Source of the DNA: Streptomyces mutabilis
GTDB lineage: Bacteria > Actinomycetota > Actinomycetes > Streptomycetales > Streptomycetaceae
Direction of reading: 5' to 3'
NCBI RefSeq assembly: GCF_014649815.1
Contig: NZ_BMTT01000015.1
Span: 89,726 to 153,725, forward strand
DNA length: 64,000 bases
The notes beneath the pieces were generated by a model that saw nothing but the letters and a program-made list of their open reading frames with translations, made no database searches and was not told where the DNA came from. Positions 51,630-59,963 of the stretch are shown here, piece by piece (the stretch's first letter is position 1; the number at the start of each line of letters is the position of its first letter). The position numbers were made by a program, and so were the translations under genes.

Positions 51630-52343
51630 ATGGACATCAGCGGCCTCTCCGTTCTCGACCAGCGGATCGCGGGGTGCCGCGCCTGCCCGAGACTGGTCGA
51701 CTGGCGGGAGGAGGTGGCCCGCACCAAACGGGCGGCCTTCGCCGACTGGACGTACTGGGGCCGGCCGGTACCGGGCTTCGGCCCGCCGGACGCGCGGCTG
51801 CTGATCGTCGGCCTCGCCCCCGCGGCCCACGGCGGCAACCGCACCGGCCGGATGTTCACCGGTGACCGCTCCGGAGACGTGCTGTACCAGGCGTTGTACG
51901 ACGTTGGCCTCGCCTCGCAACCCACCGCGGTCACCGCCGGCGACGGCCTGGAGCTCTACGGAGTGCGCATCACCTCTCCGGTGCACTGCGCCCCGCCCGC
52001 CAACAAGCCCACGCCCACCGAGCGCGACACCTGTCGTTCCTGGCTCGTCCAGGAGTTGGGGCTGCTGCGGCCGACGCTGCGGGCCGTGGTCGTACTCGGT
52101 GCCTTCGGTTGGCAGGCCGCGCTGCCGGCGTTCGCCGAGGCCGGCTGGACCGTGCCTCGGCCCCGCCCCGCCTTCGCACACGGCGGGCACGTCGCGCTGG
52201 ACGACCCCGACGGCCCCGCCCTGCACCTCCTCGGCTGCTTCCACGTCAGCCAGCGCAACACGTTCACCGGCCGCCTCACCCCCGAGATGCTCCGGCAGGT
52301 GCTGCGCACGGCGGCCGGGAAGGCAGGGCTGACCGCCCGGTAA
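51630..52343 (+). CDS. Uracil-DNA glycosylase, family 5 (UdgB type)
   Basis: A 237-residue DNA repair glycosylase that removes uracil and other deaminated bases. N-terminal cysteines in CRACPRLV plus later cysteines can hold a 4Fe-4S cluster, as in families 4 and 5. Motif A GLAPAAHGGNRTGRMFTGDRSGD and the C-terminal motif HVSQRNTFTG fit family 5 (UdgB) better than family 4. The start ATG has a TACGGT box 6 nt before it, so it may be leaderless. It stands between the S4 gene (divergent) and the iminopeptidase. Confidence 0.92.
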   Translation: MDISGLSVLDQRIAGCRACPRLVDWREEVARTKRAAFADWTYWGRPVPGFGPPDARLLIVGLAPAAHGGNRTGRMFTGDRSGDVLYQALYDVGLASQPTAVTAGDGLELYGVRITSPVHCAPPANKPTPTERDTCRSWLVQELGLLRPTLRAVVVLGAFGWQAALPAFAEAGWTVPRPRPAFAHGGHVALDDPDGPALHLLGCFHVSQRNTFTGRLTPEMLRQVLRTAAGKAGLTAR

Positions 52344-52372
52344 AGGTGATGAGCGGCGCGGGGCGGCCGGGC

Positions 52373-52378
52373 TAGGCT
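52373..52378 (+). promoter_or_regulatory. -10 element of the proline iminopeptidase gene
   Basis: TAGGCT with 6 nt between it and the ATG at 52385, indicating a leaderless transcript; no ribosome binding site is seen. Confidence 0.5.
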
Positions 52379-52384
52379 GCGCCG

Positions 52385-53362
52385 ATGGGCCTCTATCCAG
52401 CGATCGAACCGTACGACCAGGGCATGCTCGACGTCGGCGACGGCAACCACGTCTACTGGGAGACCAGCGGGAATCCGCACGGCAAGCCCGCGGTGGTCCT
52501 GCACGGAGGGCCCGGGAGCCGGACGAGCCCCAACCTCCGGCGGTACTTCGACCCCGACGCGTACCGGATCGTCCTGCTCGACCAGCGCGGCGCCGGACGG
52601 TCGCTGCCCCGCGCGAGCGACCACGACACCGACATGAGCGTCAACACGACCGCCCACCTCATGTCCGACCTGGAGCGGCTCCGCGCCCACCTGTGCATCG
52701 AGCGTTGGCTGGTGTGGGGCGTGTCATGGGGCTCGGTCCTCGGCCTGCGGTACGCGCAGACCCACCCGGGGGTGGTCTCCGAGCTGGTGCTGACCGGGGT
52801 CGCGACCGGCTCCGACGCCGAAGTGGCCCTTCTGACCCGAGGGCTGGGAAAAATCTTCCCCGAGGCACACGAGCGGTTCCTCGCCGTGCTCCCGACGGGC
52901 GAACGCGACGGCAATCCGGCCGCCGCGTACAACCGGCTGCTCGAATCACCCGACGCGGAAGTCCGGGCACGGGCGGCCCGAGCCTGGACCGACTGGGAGA
53001 CGGCGACCATCCCCGCGCCCCCCGGCTCGGTCGCCCGGTTCGAGGACCCGGAGTTCCGCATGGGCTTCGCGCGCACCGTCACCCACTACTGGGGCAACGA
53101 CCACTTCCTCGGCGACGGCAACGACGAAGGCGTGGTCCTGCGGGACGCGCACCGGCTGAAGGGCATCCCGGGCACCCTGGTGCAGGGCAGCCTCGACTTC
53201 GGCAACCTCCTCGGCATCGTCTGGCGGCTCCACCACGCCTGGCCGGACAGCGAGCTGGTGATCGTGGACGAGGCCGGACACGATGCCGGCGAGGTCGGTG
53301 ACGAGGCCCTGCTGGCGGCGACCGACAAGTACGCCCGCGCCGGAGCCCGTACGGAAGCCTGA
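52385..53362 (+). CDS. pip: Proline iminopeptidase
   Basis: A 325-residue alpha/beta-hydrolase of peptidase family S33, releasing N-terminal proline from peptides in the cytoplasm. The oxyanion-hole HGGPGSRTSP, the LDQRGAGRS motif, nucleophile elbow GVSWGSVLGLRYA (Ser in GWSWG-like context) and the closing Asp/His in VIVDEAGHDAGE are visible. Length and layout match typical proline iminopeptidases. It is read from a probable leaderless transcript. Its last 277 bp are overlapped on the opposite strand by the open frame of a GNAT gene. Confidence 0.95.
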   Translation: MGLYPAIEPYDQGMLDVGDGNHVYWETSGNPHGKPAVVLHGGPGSRTSPNLRRYFDPDAYRIVLLDQRGAGRSLPRASDHDTDMSVNTTAHLMSDLERLRAHLCIERWLVWGVSWGSVLGLRYAQTHPGVVSELVLTGVATGSDAEVALLTRGLGKIFPEAHERFLAVLPTGERDGNPAAAYNRLLESPDAEVRARAARAWTDWETATIPAPPGSVARFEDPEFRMGFARTVTHYWGNDHFLGDGNDEGVVLRDAHRLKGIPGTLVQGSLDFGNLLGIVWRLHHAWPDSELVIVDEAGHDAGEVGDEALLAATDKYARAGARTEA

Positions 53363-53859
53363 CCCGGCGGCAGCGCGGCCCCGTGTGGCCCCTGAGGACG
53401 CCACACGTACCGTACGTCCGGCTCCCGCTCCTCGTTCCCGGCACCGTCCGTCCGCTGGACGGCGGTGAAACCGTGCCGCTCGTAGAAGCGGTGCACGGGC
53501 GTGTTGACCTGGAAGGTCCACAGCGAGAGCCCCGCCGGCCGCAGCTCCTTGGCCAGCGCGACGAACCGGTCCCCGATCCCGCACCCGCGCCGGTCGGGGG
53601 CAAGGTACAGCTGTGCCGGCTCGTCCTCGTCCAGCACCATCACTCCGACGACCTCACCACCGGCTGCCTCCGCCACCCACGTCTCGTACCGGCCCACCAC
53701 CAGGTGCCGGAAGCGGTCCTGGACCTCGTCGTCGGTGCGGGACCGGACCACGGTCGGCAGCGCGGCGGCGAAGGACCGCAGCCAGACGCCGGCCGCCGCG
53801 AGGGCGTCGCCCGCCGACGCGCGCCGCAGGACGACCCGCTCGCCGCCCTCCCGGCTCAC
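53086..53859 (-). CDS. GNAT family N-acetyltransferase, abnormally long C-terminus
   Basis: The first 160 residues are a normal GNAT: ALPTVVRSRTDDEVQDRFRHLV, VVGVMVLDEDEPAQLYLAPDRRGCGIGDRFVALAKELRPAGLSLWTFQVN and a closing RFYERHGFTAV and PDVRYVWRP. The frame then continues without a stop for about 95 residues of low-complexity sequence, antisense to the pip gene (277 bp overlap). The natural end is presumably near 53380, so the stop codon looks lost. Start: GTG at 53859, overlapping the stop of the Rid-family gene by 4 bp. Confidence 0.75.
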   Translation of the reverse strand: MSREGGERVVLRRASAGDALAAAGVWLRSFAAALPTVVRSRTDDEVQDRFRHLVVGRYETWVAEAAGGEVVGVMVLDEDEPAQLYLAPDRRGCGIGDRFVALAKELRPAGLSLWTFQVNTPVHRFYERHGFTAVQRTDGAGNEEREPDVRYVWRPQGPHGAALPPGQASVRAPARAYLSVAASRASSPTSPASCPASSTITSSLSGQAWWSRQTMPRRLPKSRLPCTRVPGMPFSRCASRRTTPSSLPSPRKWSLPQ

Positions 53860-54269
53860 GGACGGATCTCCTCGGGCACGACCGCCGTCGCCGTGATCTC
53901 CACCAACTGCCCCGGATACCCGAGACAGCTCACCCCGAGCAACGTCGAGGAATGCGGTCCGGTGCTCAGCCCGGACGCCTCGACGACGCCCCAGACGGCG
54001 GACAGCGCGGCGGTCTCGGTGCTCACGACGTAGACATCGGTCGACAGGACGTGGGTCGGCTCGCTGCCGACGGCGCGCAACTGCTCGGTGAGATTCGCGA
54101 TCACCTGCTCCGCCTGCCTGACCGGGTCGCCCGCACCGACCAGCTTCCCCTCCGCGTCGAGCGGGACGGCCCCGGCCAGGAAGGCGAGCCTGGTCCCGGC
54201 CTCGATAACGGAGGCGTGGGAGTAGACGGGCGGGGGGAACAGACCGGGCACGGTGACGCGCTGAATCAC
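53856..54269 (-). CDS. Rid family protein (YjgF/YER057c/UK114), no catalytic Arg seen
   Basis: A 137-residue Rid-fold protein. The start is a GTG with GGAG 5 bp upstream. Typical stretches are YSHASVIEAGTRLAFLAGAVPLDAEGKLVG, RQAEQVIANLTEQLRAVGSEPTHVLSTDVYV and LVEITATAVVP. In true RidA deaminases the strand before the last one carries the catalytic Arg105 (as in VARLPK); here the region reads GVSCLGYPGQ, without an Arg. So imine deaminase activity is doubtful and another Rid subfamily is likely. It overlaps the GNAT gene. Confidence 0.85.
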   Translation of the reverse strand: MIQRVTVPGLFPPPVYSHASVIEAGTRLAFLAGAVPLDAEGKLVGAGDPVRQAEQVIANLTEQLRAVGSEPTHVLSTDVYVVSTETAALSAVWGVVEASGLSTGPHSSTLLGVSCLGYPGQLVEITATAVVPEEIRP

Positions 54270-54373
54270 GTGGGCTCCAGGGAGACGTACGGGCAGTCAG
54301 TCCCACGATCGTCCGGACTTCCGCTCCCCGCCGCACCCGAATTTCCCTTGTGCCCCGCCGCCCGGCCGCCTAG

Positions 54374-54387
54374 GTGTACTGGTACAC
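54374..54387. promoter_or_regulatory. Perfect palindrome GTGTACTGGTACAC
   Basis: A 14-bp inverted repeat (GTGTAC-TG-GTACAC) in the 204-bp region between the divergent Rid gene and the nucleotidyltransferase, 30 bp before the alternative ATG at 54417. Shape suggests a GntR- or TetR-type operator; the regulator is not identifiable. Confidence 0.5.
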
Positions 54388-54473
54388 GAACGTCGTCAAC
54401 GCTGGCGGGGCTCGACATGGCGAAGCAGGCTGCCCGCGTCCGCCCCCGCCCCCACCCACTGGAGCCCGCGACA

Positions 54474-55259
54474 GTGCCTTCGCTCACGGACCAGGCCTTC
54501 CTCGACACGACCGCAGACCGACTCGCCGCCCTGCCCACCGTCCGGGCGGTCACGCTGGGCGGCTCCCGCGCCCAGGGCACGCACGGGCCCGGCAGCGACT
54601 GGGACCTGGCGGTCTACTACCGGGGCGCCTTCGACCCCGACGACGTCCGCGCTCTCGGCTGGGCCGGGGAGGTCTGCGAGGTCGGCGCCTGGGGCGGCGG
54701 CGTCTTCAACGGCGGTGCCTGGCTGACGATCGACGACCGGCGCGTCGACCTGCATTACCGCGACCTCGACGCGGTCGAGCACGAGACGGCGGAGGCGGAG
54801 GCGGGACGCTTCGGCATAGAGCCGCTGATGTTCCACCTCGCGGGCATCCCGACGTATCTGGTGGTCGCCGAACTCGCGATCAACGAGGTGCTGCGCGGCG
54901 AACTGCCCCGCCCCGCCTACCCCGAGGCCCTCCGGACCACCGCTCCCGACCGCTGGCACGGCGCTGCCGCCGCGACCCTCGCCTACGCCAAGGCGGGCCA
55001 CGCCCTCAAAGGCGCCCTCACCCAGGTCGCCGGCGCGATCGCCCTCGCCACGGCCCAGACGGCACACGCGGTACTGGCGGCCCGGGGGGAGTGGGTCACC
55101 AACGAGAAGGGGATGGTCCGGCGGGCGGGGCTGGACGGCCCGGACGGGATCGACGGGGTCCTCGGGAACCTGACACCGGATCCGCAGGCCCTGGGACGGT
55201 CGGTCACGGACGCCGAGGAAGTCCTGCGCGCCGCCGTCGAGTCGGCCCGCAGGGGCTAG
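54474..55259 (+). CDS. Nucleotidyltransferase domain protein (kanamycin nucleotidyltransferase-like fold)
   Basis: A 261-residue protein of the polymerase-beta nucleotidyltransferase superfamily. The motif VTLGGSRAQGTHGPGSDWDLAVYY shows the conserved G-S and D-x-D of the active site near residue 30, and the following VDLHYRDLDAVE supplies the third acidic residue. The rest is helical. Start: GTG at 54474 chosen because GGAG lies 9 bp upstream; an ATG at 54417 would add 19 residues. Antibiotic nucleotidyltransferases have this fold but so do toxins and others, so no resistance role is claimed. Confidence 0.8.
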   Translation: MPSLTDQAFLDTTADRLAALPTVRAVTLGGSRAQGTHGPGSDWDLAVYYRGAFDPDDVRALGWAGEVCEVGAWGGGVFNGGAWLTIDDRRVDLHYRDLDAVEHETAEAEAGRFGIEPLMFHLAGIPTYLVVAELAINEVLRGELPRPAYPEALRTTAPDRWHGAAAATLAYAKAGHALKGALTQVAGAIALATAQTAHAVLAARGEWVTNEKGMVRRAGLDGPDGIDGVLGNLTPDPQALGRSVTDAEEVLRAAVESARRG

Positions 55260-55466
55260 CGACAGGCGACGGGCGGGCACGATCCGATTGCGGTCATGAA
55301 GAACCTGCGGTTCCGGCAGGTCGTCACATGCCCGAAACACGCCGGTCCCCTCTCCTCCAAGAACACCCCTTAGCGTGGAAGCCGCACCGCCCGACACCCC
55401 GGCCCGGTCACCGTCGCCCGAAGGCTCACCCCCGCCCTCGCCCCGACGACAGGAGCCCCGCGCCCC

Positions 55467-57365
55467 GTGTCCCCCACCGCCCCCGGCACCAGCCAGAAGC
55501 CCGCCCTCCCACCCTGGCTCGCCCACGCCCTGCGCGCCCAGCGCGGACCCGTTCCCTGGGCCGCGGTGACCCGCGGAGCACTGGCCGGCGGGCCCTTGCT
55601 GCTCGCCGCGGTGCTCGCCGACCGGGCCTTTCTCGGCGGCGTCGCCGCGATCGCCGCCATGCTGGCCGGCATCAACGACCGGCCGGGCAGCCGACGCACC
55701 TCCGTCCGGCGCATCGGCGTACCCGCACTCGCGGGGGCCGTCGGGCTGCTCGTCGGGACGTACGCCGGCCAGCACCTGGGAGCTGTCGCGCTGACCCTGG
55801 TGCTGACCGGGCTCGGACTGGTCGGCGGAGGCATCAGCGCGGTCGGGCCGGTGGCGTCCGCGACCGGGACGCAGCTGCTGGTCACCAGCGCGGTGGGTGC
55901 CGGGATGCCGCTGCCCGACCCCGGGTGGCGGAGCGTGCCGGCGTTCCTGGCAGGTGCCGGGTGGCTGCTCACGCTGCGGCTGGTCCTGCCCACGCCCGGG
56001 GCGCGCACCGGCGACTTTCGCCATGATTCTCGCATCGATTCCCGCCTCGACTTCCGCTTCGACGGTGAGCGGGCCGCCGTCGCCGACGTGTACGACGCCG
56101 TCGCCGCGCTCCTGGAAGCGGCCGGCACCGCGCACGCCGTCGCCCGCCGGGCCGCGCTCACCGCCGCGCTCGACCTCGCGCAGGACGCGCTCGCGGGGCC
56201 CCGGCTGCGGCGTTACGCCTCGTCCGCGGCCGAACGGCGCCTGCACGCCCAGTACGCCGCCGCGCTGCCGCTGGGCGAGGCGGCGACCGCGCTCGCCTGG
56301 GCGGAGCGGGCCGTGCCGGAACGGGCGGTCGAGGGGCCTCGGCGGCTCGCGGCGGCCGTCCGCGGCGACACCCTCGCCGGACCGCTGCCCGCCCCCGCCC
56401 GGACCGCCCCCGCTCTGCGCGCCCTCGACGACGCCCTCCTGCACGCCGCCGAGGCCTTCGACCGCGGCCGGGGCCGTGACCTGCACACCCGCAGGCGGTC
56501 GGTGGCCTCGCTGGCGCGCACCGTCCTCGGCGCGGGCGGACGGGAGTACGCGCTGCGCGCCGGCCTGTGCTTCGGGGCCAGTGTCGCCGTCGCCCAGGCC
56601 CTGCAGCACGGCCACTGGCACGGGGCGCACCAGCACTGGTACTGGCTGCCCGCCACGGCCGTCTTCCTCGTCAAACCCGACCTCGGCCCCCTCGTGTCCC
56701 GGGTACTGTGCCGGGCTGCCGGGACCGTCGTCGGGGCGCTCCTCTTCGCCGGGTTCGCAGCCGTGCTGCCCCGGCCGGAAGGGCTCGTCGCGCTCGTCGC
56801 CGTCTGTGGTGCCCTGGTCCCCGTGGCCGCGCGTCACTTCGCCGCCCAGACCACGGTCGTCACCGTGCTCGTCCTCGCCCTGGTCATGGCGGGCGGTGAA
56901 CCCCAGGCGGCCGTCGGCCGCATCGGGGAGACCCTGCTGGCCTGTGCGATCGTGCTGGTCGTCGGGCATCTCCCGGTGCCCGGGCAGTGGGGCGGTGGAA
57001 TCCGCGCCCGGATCGAGGCCGCCGACGCCGCCGCGCACGCCTACCTCGCCCACGTACTCGGCGGGTCCGACGACCGGGCCACCCGGTGGACGCTGCGCCG
57101 CGAGGCCTACCGGACGCTCGCCGAGGCCCGCGCCGCGATCGCGCTCGCCGCCGCCGAACTGCCCTTCCTCGCCCGGCACTCCGCGGGCGCGGACGAGGTG
57201 GCCGCCGTCCTCGAACGGCTCGTCGACACCACCACCGCGTGCGCCGTGCACCTCGACGACACCGGCCGGCTCACGCCCCGCCACACCGGACGGCTCGCCG
57301 GGCTGCGGGGCGAACTCGTCATGCGCCGCGGGCGGGTGGGTCGTTCCCGTACGTTGGCGCGATGA
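55467..57365 (+). CDS. FUSC family / aromatic acid exporter-like membrane protein
   Basis: A 632-residue inner-membrane protein with two clusters of hydrophobic helices: residues about 40-175 and 370-490, separated by a roughly 190-residue cytoplasmic helical domain, and a final cytoplasmic region of about 130 residues. This two-repeat plan, with ALRAGLCFGASVAVAQAL opening the second cluster, matches the FUSC superfamily (p-hydroxybenzoic acid/fusaric acid exporters). Start GTG has AGGAG 11 bp upstream. Its stop overlaps the amidohydrolase start (ATGA). Confidence 0.85.
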   Translation: MSPTAPGTSQKPALPPWLAHALRAQRGPVPWAAVTRGALAGGPLLLAAVLADRAFLGGVAAIAAMLAGINDRPGSRRTSVRRIGVPALAGAVGLLVGTYAGQHLGAVALTLVLTGLGLVGGGISAVGPVASATGTQLLVTSAVGAGMPLPDPGWRSVPAFLAGAGWLLTLRLVLPTPGARTGDFRHDSRIDSRLDFRFDGERAAVADVYDAVAALLEAAGTAHAVARRAALTAALDLAQDALAGPRLRRYASSAAERRLHAQYAAALPLGEAATALAWAERAVPERAVEGPRRLAAAVRGDTLAGPLPAPARTAPALRALDDALLHAAEAFDRGRGRDLHTRRRSVASLARTVLGAGGREYALRAGLCFGASVAVAQALQHGHWHGAHQHWYWLPATAVFLVKPDLGPLVSRVLCRAAGTVVGALLFAGFAAVLPRPEGLVALVAVCGALVPVAARHFAAQTTVVTVLVLALVMAGGEPQAAVGRIGETLLACAIVLVVGHLPVPGQWGGGIRARIEAADAAAHAYLAHVLGGSDDRATRWTLRREAYRTLAEARAAIALAAAELPFLARHSAGADEVAAVLERLVDTTTACAVHLDDTGRLTPRHTGRLAGLRGELVMRRGRVGRSRTLAR

Positions 57366-58762
57366 CGCCTTCTTCCCGTGAGAAGCCCGCCCGGTTTCCT
57401 GAGGAGCGGCCCCGCGAGACGCCCGCCGCCCTGATCGTCAGCGGATGTACCGTCCTCGTCCACGACGAACGGGAGCGGATCGGCTTCGAGGAGGACGCGG
57501 CCGTCGTCGTACGGGACGGGGTGATCGAGTCCGTCACGACCGCCGCCGCCGTGGACGGCCTTCCCGCGGCCGACCGCATCGACGCCCGCGGGCAGGTCGC
57601 CCTCCCCGGTCTGATCAACTGCCACACGCACGCGCCGATGGTCGCCCTGCGCGGCCTCGCCGAGGATCTGCCCACCGAGGAGTGGTTCAACGACGTCGTC
57701 TGGCCCGTCGAGTCCAACCTCACCGGGCGGGACGTGGAGCTGGGCGCCCGGCTCGCCTGCGCCGAGATGATCCGTGCGGGCGTGACCTGTTTCGCCGACC
57801 ACTACTTCGCCATGGACGCCGTCGCCGGGGTGGTCGCCGAGTGCGGGATGCGGGCGCTGCTGGGACAGGCGTACTTCTCCTCGCAGGGGCCCCAGGGGCG
57901 GGAAAGGTCGCTGGAGTTCGCGCTGCGGCACCGAGGCACCGCCGACGGCCGGATCACGACCGCCCTCGCCCCGCACGCCCCGTACACCGTGACCGACGCC
58001 GACCTCGCCACCACCGCGGGCCTAGCCCGCGACCACGGCCTGCCCGTGCACCTGCACGCCGCCGAGAACCGCGACCAGACCGACGCCAGCCTCGCCCGGT
58101 ACGGCACCACCCCGATCGGGGTCCTGGAGCGCACCGGCGTCCTCGACACCGACGTGCTCATCGCCCACGGCACCGGCATCACCGAGGACGACCTCCCGCT
58201 CCTCGCGCGCGCGAGCGGCCGCACGGCCGTGGCCACCGCGCCCCGCGGCTACCTGAAGTTCGCCTGGCCCACCACCACACCCGTACGCGCCCTGCGCGAC
58301 ATCGGCGTCCCCGTGGGGCTCGCCACCGACGGCGCCGCCTCCAACAACTCCGTGGACGTATGGGAGTCGATGGCGCTGACGGCCCTCGTCCAGAAGTCCA
58401 CCGAGGGCGATCCCCGCTGGCTCACCTCCCGCCAGGCTCTGCACCACGCCACGGTGCAGAGTGCCGAAGCGGTCGGGCTCGGCGGCACCGTAGGCCGCAT
58501 CGCGCCGGGGCGGCGGGCCGACCTCGTACTCGTCGACCTCACCGGCCCGCACACCCAGCCCGTGCACGATCTCGCCGCCACCCTCGTGCACAGCGCGCGC
58601 TCCGCCGACGTGCGTACGACGATCGTCGACGGGCGCGTCCTCATGCGGGACCGCGAGCTGCTGACCCTGGACGTCCCGGCGGTGGTGCGTGAACTCGGGG
58701 AGCGGCTGCCCGCGCTGACCGATCGCCGCCCCGGCCGTCGTATCCAGAAGTACGACACCTGA
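57362..58762 (+). CDS. Amidohydrolase, SAH/MTA deaminase-like
   Basis: A 466-residue amidohydrolase of the TIM-barrel metallohydrolase superfamily. The metal-binding HTHAPMVALRG (residues about 89), HLHAAENRDQ and HGTGITEDDL plus DGAASNNSVDVWE match the S-adenosylhomocysteine/5'-methylthioadenosine deaminase and chlorohydrolase family (TrzN/MtaD). It overlaps the FUSC gene by 4 bp and therefore is probably co-translated with it. Substrate is probably a purine-type nucleoside or a related amine; only the family is certain. Confidence 0.88.
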   Translation: MTPSSREKPARFPEERPRETPAALIVSGCTVLVHDERERIGFEEDAAVVVRDGVIESVTTAAAVDGLPAADRIDARGQVALPGLINCHTHAPMVALRGLAEDLPTEEWFNDVVWPVESNLTGRDVELGARLACAEMIRAGVTCFADHYFAMDAVAGVVAECGMRALLGQAYFSSQGPQGRERSLEFALRHRGTADGRITTALAPHAPYTVTDADLATTAGLARDHGLPVHLHAAENRDQTDASLARYGTTPIGVLERTGVLDTDVLIAHGTGITEDDLPLLARASGRTAVATAPRGYLKFAWPTTTPVRALRDIGVPVGLATDGAASNNSVDVWESMALTALVQKSTEGDPRWLTSRQALHHATVQSAEAVGLGGTVGRIAPGRRADLVLVDLTGPHTQPVHDLAATLVHSARSADVRTTIVDGRVLMRDRELLTLDVPAVVRELGERLPALTDRRPGRRIQKYDT

Positions 58763-58890
58763 AAGGCGAGGTCAGCGGCTCACGGGTGCCACCGCGAAAA
58801 CGATCTCGCCGGGCCGCGATGAGTTCCGCTCCGCGCGACGGTCACCACCCCGACGGACCGTCGCTTGCCGCACAGGAGGAGCTGGAGCCC

Positions 58891-59580
58891 ATGTCGCTGC
58901 CCGAGATCGTCGACCGCGCGGACTGGCGCGCGGCGCGCGAGGCCCTACTGGCCAAGGAGAAGGCGGCCACGCGCGCGCGTGACGCGCTCAACGCCGAGCG
59001 GCGCGGGCTGCCGATGGTGGAGGTCGACAAGGAGTACGTGTTCGAGGGCGGCGACGGCAAGGCCACGCTGCTCGACCTCTTCGAGGGCCGCGACCAGCTC
59101 GTCGTCTACCACTTCATGTTCGCGCCGGAATGGGACGCCGGCTGCCGCAGCTGCTCCGCCTTCCTGGACCAGATCGGGCACCTCGCGCACCTGCGGGCCC
59201 GCGGTACGTCGTTCGCGGCCGTCTCCCGGGCGCCTTACCCGAGGATCCTGCCGTTCAAGGCCCGGATGGGCTGGACCCTGCCCTGGTACTCGTCGTACGT
59301 CTGCGATTTCAACACCGACTTCGAGGTGACCCTGGAGCACGAGGGCGAGCTCGTCGAGCGGCCGGGGCTCAGCTGCTTCCTGCGGGACCGCGATCGCGTC
59401 TTCCACACCTACTCGACGTACGAGCGCGGCCTCGACGGGCTCGGCTCGACCACCAGTCTGCTCGACCTGACCGCGCTCGGCCGGCGGGAGCGGTGGGAGA
59501 AGCCCGAGGGGCGTGCGTCGGCTCTCGGGGCGCCTGCGGGAAGTGAGGGAGTCCGTTACCACGACGAGTACGAGGAATGA
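58891..59580 (+). CDS. DUF899 family (thioredoxin-like) protein
   Basis: A 229-residue DUF899 protein with a thioredoxin-like fold. Start: ATG at 58891, which yields the standard family opening SLPEIVDRADWRAAREALLAKEKAATRARDALNAERRGLP and has AGGAGG upstream; an in-frame ATG at 58819 has no ribosome site. The Cys pair in WDAGCRSCSAFLDQ is at the usual active-site position. Members are putative dithiol-disulfide oxidoreductases; function not established. Confidence 0.88.
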   Translation: MSLPEIVDRADWRAAREALLAKEKAATRARDALNAERRGLPMVEVDKEYVFEGGDGKATLLDLFEGRDQLVVYHFMFAPEWDAGCRSCSAFLDQIGHLAHLRARGTSFAAVSRAPYPRILPFKARMGWTLPWYSSYVCDFNTDFEVTLEHEGELVERPGLSCFLRDRDRVFHTYSTYERGLDGLGSTTSLLDLTALGRRERWEKPEGRASALGAPAGSEGVRYHDEYEE

Positions 59581-59735
59581 CACGCGCGGTAGCGGTTCGT
59601 GTCACACGGACGAGGTGCCGCTCACACTTTGCGGTGAACGAGTGTCAACTAGGTCTCAGTACCATCACCGCACGAGGCATGCGCTCCATGGTTGGCGTTT
59701 GACTCTACGAGTACAGCGCTACATGGAGGTGCAGG

Positions 59736-59915
59736 GTGGTGAACGGGCGAACGGTGCTCGAACGCTTTCCCGCCGGCGGGCCGCGAGGATCATGGCCGGC
59801 GGAGGAGTTCGCGCAGGCGCGGCGTCTGGAGGGCCTGCCCGCCGAGGTGGTCATGGATCTCGCCACGGACATGTTCCTGGTCATCGTCCGCGGCGGTGAC
59901 GCCGCGGCCGCCTGA
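59736..59915 (+). CDS. 59-residue protein of unknown function
   Basis: A small ORF with GGAGG 6 bp before its GTG. It encodes a short basic head (VVNGRTVLERFPAGG), an amphipathic middle (PAEEFAQARRLEGLPAEVVM) and an end MDLATDMFLVIVRGG followed by Ala. The stop is 48 bp from the stop of the convergent ABC exporter. No family recognised; it is supported only by the ribosome site, good codon use and length, and may be a small peptide or part of a regulatory pair with the exporter. Confidence 0.6.
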   Translation: MVNGRTVLERFPAGGPRGSWPAEEFAQARRLEGLPAEVVMDLATDMFLVIVRGGDAAAA

Positions 59916-59963
59916 CGCGCGGACACTTCGGGGACGGGGTCCGGACACCGACGCCGGCTCCCG

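Noticed and set aside
54374-54474. Resistance gene call for the nucleotidyltransferase
   Set aside because: The fold is shared by many functions; no resistance signature beyond the GS/DxD motif can be seen.
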